From: Camellia lanceoleosa
Taxonomy: Eukaryota > Streptophyta > Magnoliopsida > Ericales > Theaceae
Assembly: GCA_025200525.1 (NCBI GenBank)
Contig: CM045770.1
Coordinates: 133,452,200 to 133,516,199, forward strand
Direction: 5' to 3'
Length of the DNA: 64,000 nt
A model generated the notes under the pieces. It saw only the letters and a program-made list of their open reading frames with translations, was not told the DNA's origin and did not search any database. The stretch's first letter is position 1. Each line of letters starts with the position of its first letter. Of the stretch, positions 57,873 through 64,000 are shown one piece after another. The position numbers were made by a program, and so were the translations under genes.

Positions 57873-59665
57873 CCATTTCCAACCCTTTAAGCTCTTTAAG
57901 CTTGGATTTCATCTATATTTACCCATTTTTGACCCCTAGTTTCATATACAAAAATGTAGAGCTCGCAAGGGCTTCCATTTAATCTAAGCGGATTGTCTTT
58001 TCGTCACCGGCGATTTTTCGGCTTGTCTCATCTTCGCTTCAAGATGTAGGGTCTGTTTCCTTAACTCGATATGAGTTCGGTAGTGTATTTGTGACGTATT
58101 TTGGTATATAGTTTTTGTTGTTGTTGAGTTGATTTTGGAAATTATGTTTTGTGAGTTGAGGGTTTGTTCCAAATGGGGTTATTTGGCTATGGTTTTGCTA
58201 CCAAATCTATTTTCTCTATATAAACGTGCAAATGGGTTTCTAAAAGTGAAAAAGCTCCAATTTGTGAAATACCCTAAATGATATTGTTTTTTAGAGTTGG
58301 ATGGATTTTCGGAAAAAGATTTGATTAGAAGAAAATGATTATGAGATTTTGGAAATAATGAGTATTGAATACTCTTTTGAAAATCTTGGGTTGTTGAGAA
58401 AATCACACGGGTTTTGGTTATGTGATTTTGAGATTTTTGAATTAATTGTTATCTTTTAATTATTGCATTAGAGATAACTATTTTGGCTATCGGTGGAGAA
58501 TAGCATTGCCGTATACAAGAAATTGCATATGGACTAGGAAAACTAGAATAATTGTGAAATCATACATATCATGATGCATGTCATGGATTTTGGAACTCAA
58601 AACTATAAGTTTCGGAAAGGTTGTTTTTGAGAATTTTCATATTATGTTTTGAAAACATTTCGTATTATTTGAAAATGTTATTTTTGGAACACATTTATTG
58701 TGTAATTGAAAATGGTGAGTAAAGTGGTAAAGTTGTAAGGAGGTGTCAGAGTAGAATTAAGTTGGCCTGTGTGTCGATAGTGAAAAACCTAAACCCCGCA
58801 TGGTAGGTGTTGTTTCCATTCAAATAATCCCGGTAAAATGGCATAGCGACTTGTATAGTTACTATTATGAACACTAACCCTAAAGACTTACCCATTTTAT
58901 TTATTATTGTTTTGATTTCAAAATGAATGTTTTGAACACTGTTTAGCAATGTATTTGCTATTGTTTAGTGATGTATTTGCGTTTGGTTTAGCAATGTATT
59001 TGCTTATTGGTATTATGATATACCAAACTTGTTTTGGAAATGGGTTTTATCAAATAGATGTTTTGATTTTCGAAAAATGTTTTGAATAAACAAAAAGGGT
59101 TTTGGTGATTGGAAAGAAAGGATTTTTGTATTGAAAATTAGAGGGATTTTGAAAACGCATTTGCGCATATTGTATATATGTATAGCATTCATGATCATTT
59201 ATGATAGTGAAGCATATTTAGTTTTTCAAATATTCTCTATTGGGTTTTATGCTCACCTTATGTGGCGGAAAATGTTTTTCAAGTGTATGGCGTTGTTTGT
59301 GGATGTGGATGCCAGCTGTTGGGTATGTGTTGGAGCTAAGTAGGATTGTTTCCTTTATCTGTAGGCCTTGGGCCAGTTGTTTAATTTATTAGGCTGTGTG
59401 TTATTCTTGTAAGGGTTACACTCTTTGTATATGATGTAAGCCTTCAGACATTTCAATTTCTAGTATAACATCATTGTATGTTTTATAATAATGGCATTCA
59501 TTCCACCTAGTTGGTGTATGTAACCGGAAGAACTCACCTATTGTGTGGCTTTATGATATCCATTTGCATGAGAGATGTTATTTTATTCTATCTTATTGTC
59601 GTCTTTCATTCATCGATTTTGGGTTTATTCACGTGGATCGGACCCTGTAAATCCGGGGCATGACA
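57435..59665 (+). mobile_element. 3' LTR of a plus-strand LTR element, 2231 bp
   Basis: Begins TGTAGTGGCTCGGGCC after a purine tract and ends CCGGGGCATGACA. Contains a CpG-rich island of CCGCGATGGG/CACCCGCGAGGGTG/CCGCACTGCGAC motifs at 57592-57780 and a (CT)n run. Not the same family as O, N or I. Its partner LTR is not in the window, so no TSD can be tested. Confidence 0.75.
57838..57870. repeat. (CT)n microsatellite
   Basis: About 15 uninterrupted CT units inside the LTR; open frames across it encode only Ser/Leu repeats. Confidence 0.9.
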
Positions 59666-59804
59666 TCAGAAGCTTACATGGTAAAAAATTGCTAGGCATG
59701 ACAATACTGTGTCAGCATGGAAGCCCAAACATATATGCTTCTGATGCGGATGATTATAGATTGGTATTGTTCTGGTCCAAATTTTTTTTAAAGAGTTTTT
59801 GTTT

Positions 59805-59832
59805 GCTTGATGGGGGATGGACCCCATCAAGC
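59805..59832. other. Perfect 11-bp stem hairpin
   Basis: GCTTGATGGGG and CCCCATCAAGC flank a 6-base loop. No T-run follows, so a terminator role is not implied. Confidence 0.6.
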
Positions 59833-59948
59833 TCAATGTGTCGTCACCCCTGAATAGGGAGGGACAAGGGTGATGTGATTAAGGCTAGGAAGGGTGGCTA
59901 GAGCTAAGAATGGGCAAAGAATGGTGGTCAAAGGTTGTAGATGTCGAG

Positions 59949-59974
59949 CGGGGTGGGGTGGGGTGGGGTGGGGT
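59949..59974 (+). repeat. (GGGGT)n run, G-quadruplex candidate
   Basis: Five consecutive GGGG runs separated by single T bases on the plus strand. Such spacing satisfies the usual quadruplex pattern. Confidence 0.85.
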
Positions 59975-61446
59975 TTGGGTGTCAGTGATGGAAATAAAAT
60001 TAGAATTTAATGATGAAATAAAATTCTATTACAAAAATATATGAAGGATGGTGGTGCAAAGAAATAAGTGAGGCTCTATTAGTACCAAATAAAAAAGGGG
60101 TCATACTTGAGCAAAAAAAAAAAAAAAAAAAAATTGAAAGAAGATGGTAAATCTATCTAGTTCAGATCAAATTATATGATTAAGTACTTCAAGATTTAGT
60201 CCATAGTTTTATAGTTAAAGTTTCAATTTTGAATAAAACCAAATCATTTAAATATATATATATATATAATTTCTTACTTACCATAAATATTAAAATACCT
60301 TACATAGTTGTTGACCATCTGCACCTTGTATGTAGTCTTAAACGATCATCTATACAATCCATGCTTAATTTAATAGCATATTACTTGACATTTGAGTATC
60401 ATGTCGTGAATAATGATAAGTTTTTAAAAATCTTGATTTCAAACTAATTCAAACCCTATTTTATTCGTGCAGTCCAGTTTAATACCAAAATTTTATGATT
60501 TAAAACTTCAAAAAATTGTAAATAACGTTTAGTTCGTCATTAATTTACTTCAAATCAAACAAACTAAATCAAAATTATCCCTGGTCATACCAGATACGAG
60601 TGTTGAATGGTCAGTTATAAAGATGCCGAAGATAGAATTTGGAGCACGTGCGGATGCCAAAGAGGTTTTTGTCTCTAGAAGAAACCGACGTTTCTATGAG
60701 TTGAACGTACATAACCTGGGATGGAAATAATTAAGAAGCTTCTTCCACTAAACCTATTTTTCTTGTACAAGAAGCCAACATTTCTATTGAAAAGTACATG
60801 GAAAAATAAATAATTAAAGAAGCTTCCATTTTTATTCCTATTTGGTTTTGTAAAAGGGCTGAGAAAACAAAGCAAGCAACCTAACATATAATATAATGGG
60901 TAAATTTACCCTTTGATCCCTCCAATTTGATCAGAAGTTTATTTTGATTTTCATAGTTTTAATTTGAACAATTTGAATGGTAAATTTTTAATTTTGTCGC
61001 AATTTAGTCACTCCATATCAATTATCGTTAAAATTTTAAACAGAAAATGACTGTGCAAAACGAATAGAACCAAAGTGAAATTTACAAAGAAAAATTATAG
61101 AGACCACTAAGTAATGAATAAAGGACGCCAATAGTCCTATAGTTTCTTTTGAATTTTATTTTAGTGTCTCTAATTTTGCACTCTAGCATAGTAGTTCATG
61201 TAAGTTAACCGGATCCATTTAAATTGTTAATGGTGCATTACAACAACAAAAAAAAAGTATGTGATTCAAATTGTTGAAATCAAAATTGAGTATTGCTATT
61301 CTAAATCTAAAAATTAGACTCATTTTTCAAATCCAATAATGTGACAGTCAATTAGAATATGTAAGAAAATTTTTTAATCATCAACTAATCATTTTACTTA
61401 CACATCATTGGATCTAAAAAAATTTCATTACAATCAAGGTTCGTAT

Positions 61447-61640
61447 GAAATAAGTTGTTAGTGACTTTTTAACTAAAATATGAGACGAAAAAAATTAGAA
61501 TGTTTTGAATCTTTTTACGAAAAAAGTGCAAAAAGTAAAAATATAAAAACAAAAATCTTTAACTTTTTTTTATATAATTATTTGACTTTTTAACTTTTTT
61601 TTTAATAACTTTTTTATTTTTTGAATATTATTATAATTTT
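61447..61640. mobile_element. Diverged relative of the Tourist MITE at 19264
   Basis: Shares GTGACTTTTTAACTAAAATATG, an AAAAAAATTAG step, TTTTTACGAAAA and GCAAAAAGTA in the same order as 19290-19400. The clear CGCCTCGTTTGG ends are lost, so the boundaries are approximate. Confidence 0.45.
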
Positions 61641-61837
61641 TCAAACTTACCCTTAAATTACAGATAATAATTATATAATTTTTCCTTAACTAAATGCACA
61701 TCACCAGTCCTCCGTAGTATATAGTTAACAAAAACAAAACCAAAACCAAAACCACAACCAATTACAATCCTTACCTTGGTGTAAACCCCAAGCCACACAG
61801 CGCCTCACGTTCTTTATATTTTCTTCTTCTTCCTTGA

Positions 61838-61977
61838 TAATATATATAAATACCTAACGCAAACAACACCACAAAGACAATTCAATATAAACTCGTCACA
61901 GTGCAGTGTTCTCTCTCAAGACTGAAAAAAAAAAATCTTTGTTTCTCTGCTCAATTCATTCAAAAATTACAGACTCA
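61838..61977 (+). promoter_or_regulatory. Candidate plant promoter and 5' leader
   Basis: A TATA-like TATATATAAATACC near 61843 is followed by an A/C-rich leader of about 100 bases with CT-rich and A-tract segments and then an ATG in CAATGA context at 61978. CACGTT and CCAAT-like motifs lie upstream near 61765-61815. Layout fits a pol II promoter, but no transcript evidence is available. Confidence 0.35.
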
Positions 61978-62016
61978 ATGACTTCTGGCCTTCTTGAGTA
62001 CTACTTGTGTGGTTGA
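61978..62016 (+). pseudogene. Possible truncated 5' end of a host gene
   Basis: The ATG opens only 12 codons (MTSGLLEYYLCG) before TGA. One extra base after the GAG codon would give a start resembling the 'LLEVLLV' opening of small plant C2-domain proteins; that resemblance is from memory and short. Alternatively exon 1 may end in a splice donor at the GTACTA there. Beyond about 62010 the sequence looks unrelated, so if a gene existed it is cut here. Confidence 0.2.
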
Positions 62017-62661
62017 AATTGGCTAATTAAACGAAACAATTGCACTCATATTGCATCAATGAAATTACATAACATCAAATAAAACCATACTTTACAGATT
62101 ACATTCTAGAGCATGAAAACATGAAACAAGATTAATAGAAAAACATATTTAATTGAAATATGAAAACAACGAACCAAACCAAATTATGTGTGATACCACA
62201 GTGTCTTTAAAACAGATTAGCCGCCTCACCGTGGGTGCTGGAGGAACGTCGACTTCTGTCTCCCAGGATAAGATGGCTTAAACCGGCTAACACAGAAGCA
62301 CCTTCTGTTAGCTTGGCGAACCAACAATGGCACCACTCTCTCTCACACAGGAAGAATATTCACTACAAGAAAAACACTTTCTGTGACCAATATTTTAGTT
62401 GCGAAAAGTACCATATTTGGTCGCTAAAACCTTTTCGCGACCAAAATATGTTGGTCGCGAGTTGGTCGCTAAAGCCTCGTCACAGATAGTTTTCTGCGAC
62501 CAAAAATGCCTTTGGTCGCTAAAAGTGACCATTCGTGACCAACTTTTTTGGTCGCGGAAAGTCCAATTCATATTACCCAAAAGTAAACTTTTAGCGACCA
62601 AAGGTAAGTTGGTCGCCAAAAGTCAGCGCCTTAACCCAAAAAATATAATTCTTTTGTACTG

Positions 62662-62717
62662 CCTGGGACTTGAACTCTTGACCAAGGAGTCACCATGCAC
62701 CCAATCCACTCTGCCAA
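62662..62717 (-). ncRNA. tRNA/SINE-like pol III A and B boxes
   Basis: On the minus strand TTGGCAGAGTGG (62706-62717, A-box-like TRGCNNAGYNGG) is followed 28 bases later by GAGTTCAAGTCCCAGG (62662-62677, B-box-like GGTTCAANTCC). Order and spacing are as in tRNA-derived promoters. I could not fold a cloverleaf, so this is a relic or SINE head rather than a tRNA gene. Confidence 0.45.
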
Positions 62718-62871
62718 CAACATGCTTCTTGTTCATATTTGGAAATAAAAATATATAACCCATAAAAATTGAGTTATGTATTATTTTATAAAACTTTTAA
62801 TGTCTAAAAAAAAAAAAAAAACATGTAATTACAGTAGTATCATTTTTTTAAAAATTCATCCCGCCATAAGT

Positions 62872-63300
62872 TTTCGTGACCAACTTTTCTTTTTGGTCGC
62901 CAAAGGGTAATCTTCTGTGACCAAAAAACCCTTTTGGTCGCCAATAGTATACTTTCCGCGACCAACTTTTTTTTTTTGGTCGCCAAAAGGTGATCTTCCG
63001 CGACCAGAAAATCCTTTGGTCGCCAATAGTATACTTTCCGCGACCAACTTTTTTTTTTGGTCGCCAAAGGGTAATCTTCCGCAACCAGAAAATCCTTTGG
63101 TCGCCAATAGTATACTTTTCGCGACCAACTTTTTTTTTTGGTCGCCAAAGGGTATACTTTTCGTGACCAATTTTTTTTTTAGTCGCTAAAAGGTGATCTT
63201 TCACGACCAAAAAAGCCTTTGGTCGCCAATAGTATACTTTCCGTGACCAACTTATTTTTTTGATCGCCAAAGGGTGATTTTCTGCGACCAAAAAATTGTG
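62872..63300. repeat. CACTA subterminal repeat array, ~82-bp composite unit
   Basis: About five units, each pairing GCGACCAACTTTTTTTTT with GGTCGCCAAAGG, then GCGACCAGAAAATCCTTTGG plus TCGCCAATAGTATACTTTCC. Each pair is a GCGACCAA/TTGGTCGC inverted repeat around a T tract, giving potential hairpins. All frames stay largely open, so apparent 100-150-codon proteins here are artefacts. Confidence 0.9.
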
Positions 63301-64000
63301 GTCGCCAAAAGTTAAATTTTAGTCGCAGAAAGTGAACTATTTGCGACCAAAAAAAATAGGTGGTCGCCAAAAGTGTTTTTTCTTGTAGTGATTATACTAG
63401 TAGGCAAACTGACTATATGATTGGAAAGCAAAAACTTGTGTACAAAACCAAGGGAGATGGGTCTCCTTTTATATACCATGGGGAAGAGAGGAGGAGCCTC
63501 CAGCCATAAAGGCTAGCATTAATGGAGGCCATTACTCTTGCAAAACTATTTGAGTAATGCACAAAACTGATGGGAATTCAAAGTGTGAGTTACACATAAT
63601 ATGCATATAAATGTATATACATTTCTGCAACAAATTTGGGCCTACAATAAACTTTGGCCCAAAAAGAATAAGTTGGTGGACCACCAATCCGGCCCAGCCC
63701 AAACCTAACCAATTCCCTCAAGCCTCAAGCCCAAGTCCCAAGTCCCAAGATCCACGGACCCGGCCCGGTCCGGGCAGGCGGCGCACGAGTGCGCGTGTGG
63801 CAATTTTGCCATAACTAACTTGGACCATAGTCTTGGCCCAAGCCCATCCTTGAAGCATCCATGCCTCTTTTCCTTTGGAAAATTTGGATGCCCTAAAGGG
63901 CTCATGCCCTTCTTGTAATCTTGAGGCTTAAATACCCATCAAAGTTTTCATCCACAATCAATGTGGGATTGGTAGTTATACACAATTCCCACAACCCCAT

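Larger units (their letters stand above)
59666..61446. other. Apparently unique AT-rich DNA
   Basis: No transposon signature seen. A plus-strand frame continues out of the LTR to 59853 without a recognisable domain. A poly-A tract lies at about 60112-60132. This may be host intergenic DNA between insertions. Confidence 0.4.
62361..63390. mobile_element. Non-autonomous CACTA (En/Spm) element, 1030 bp, TSD ATT
   Basis: Ends CACTACAAGAAAAACAC and GTGTTTTTTCTTGTAGTG are the canonical plant CACTA termini, with 3-base duplications ATT at 62358-62360 and 63391-63393. The rest is dominated by GGTCGC/GCGACC subterminal repeats, typical of transposase-binding regions. No transposase is encoded, so it would need TNPA/TNPD-like proteins from elsewhere. 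A tRNA-like box pair lies at 62662-62717. Confidence 0.95.
62202..63993 (-). mobile_element. Copia-like LTR split by a CACTA element
   Basis: Without the CACTA insertion this is about 760 bases. On the minus strand it would begin TGTGGGAATTGTGTATAAC and end TTTAAAGACA, with a TATTTAAG TATA-like box near 63925. To its left TGGTATCACACA (about 62187-62198) is a partial initiator tRNA-Met primer match, which supports a 5' LTR orientation. No coding domain of the element lies in the window, so the copia assignment rests on LTR style only. Confidence 0.4.

Noticed and set aside
62840..63370. Frames of 60-147 codons rich in WSRK/FGDQ repeats
   Set aside because: Produced by the GGTCGC subterminal repeats of the CACTA element; several frames are open at once.
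1..64000. Telomeric TTTAGGG arrays, rRNA genes or an organellar insertion
   Set aside because: None seen on either strand.

Overview
The window is repeat-dense nuclear DNA from a flowering plant, probably a dicot; I cannot name the species. The evidence is chromodomain-bearing Ty3/gypsy (chromovirus) elements, a Tat-type gypsy element, primer sites matching the 3' end of plant initiator tRNA-Met, and CACTA, hAT, Mutator-like and Tourist-like DNA transposons, all in AT-rich DNA. I found no intact host gene. Every long reading frame is transposon-derived, a product of tandem repeats, or an antisense shadow.

Layout: (1) 1-9.3 kb holds two tandem arrays (51-bp units at 764-1911; 24-30-bp units at 3762-4612), long direct repeats and an AT-rich dispersed element. 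It probably includes the hypervariable 3' region of the next element. (2) 9.36-16.6 kb is a decayed minus-strand Tat-lineage polyprotein in the order gag, protease, RT, RNase H, archaeal-type RNase H, integrase. (3) 16.8-25.8 kb is AT-rich. Two paralogous segments (A 17.8-20.5 kb, B 21.2-24.8 kb) differ by four insertions: hAT and Tourist in A, a hairpin-rich Mutator-like element and a small MITE in B. (4) 25.8-54.9 kb is one nest of minus-strand chromoviruses. Outer element O (25839-54901, TSD TAGCC/TAGTC) has element N inserted in its 3' LTR. N contains the complete element I (31467-40546, TSD AGCCA) in its protease region and a solo LTR (41213-43492, TSD AAGTC) in its gag. (5) 54.9-59.7 kb is the 3' end of a plus-strand LTR element. 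(6) 59.7-62.0 kb looks like non-repetitive DNA and may end in the promoter and first codons of a broken gene. (7) 62.2-64.0 kb is a copia-like LTR, on the minus strand, split by a non-autonomous CACTA element (62361-63390, TSD ATT) that carries a tRNA-like A/B-box pair.

The genes do not work together. The elements are layered insertions whose order can be read from target-site duplications: O first, then N, then I and the solo LTR's parent. All polyproteins are disabled by stops, frameshifts, deletions or lost catalytic residues, so any present mobilisation would need proteins supplied from elsewhere. Coordinates of degenerate domains are approximate; boundaries supported by target-site duplications are accurate to about a base.
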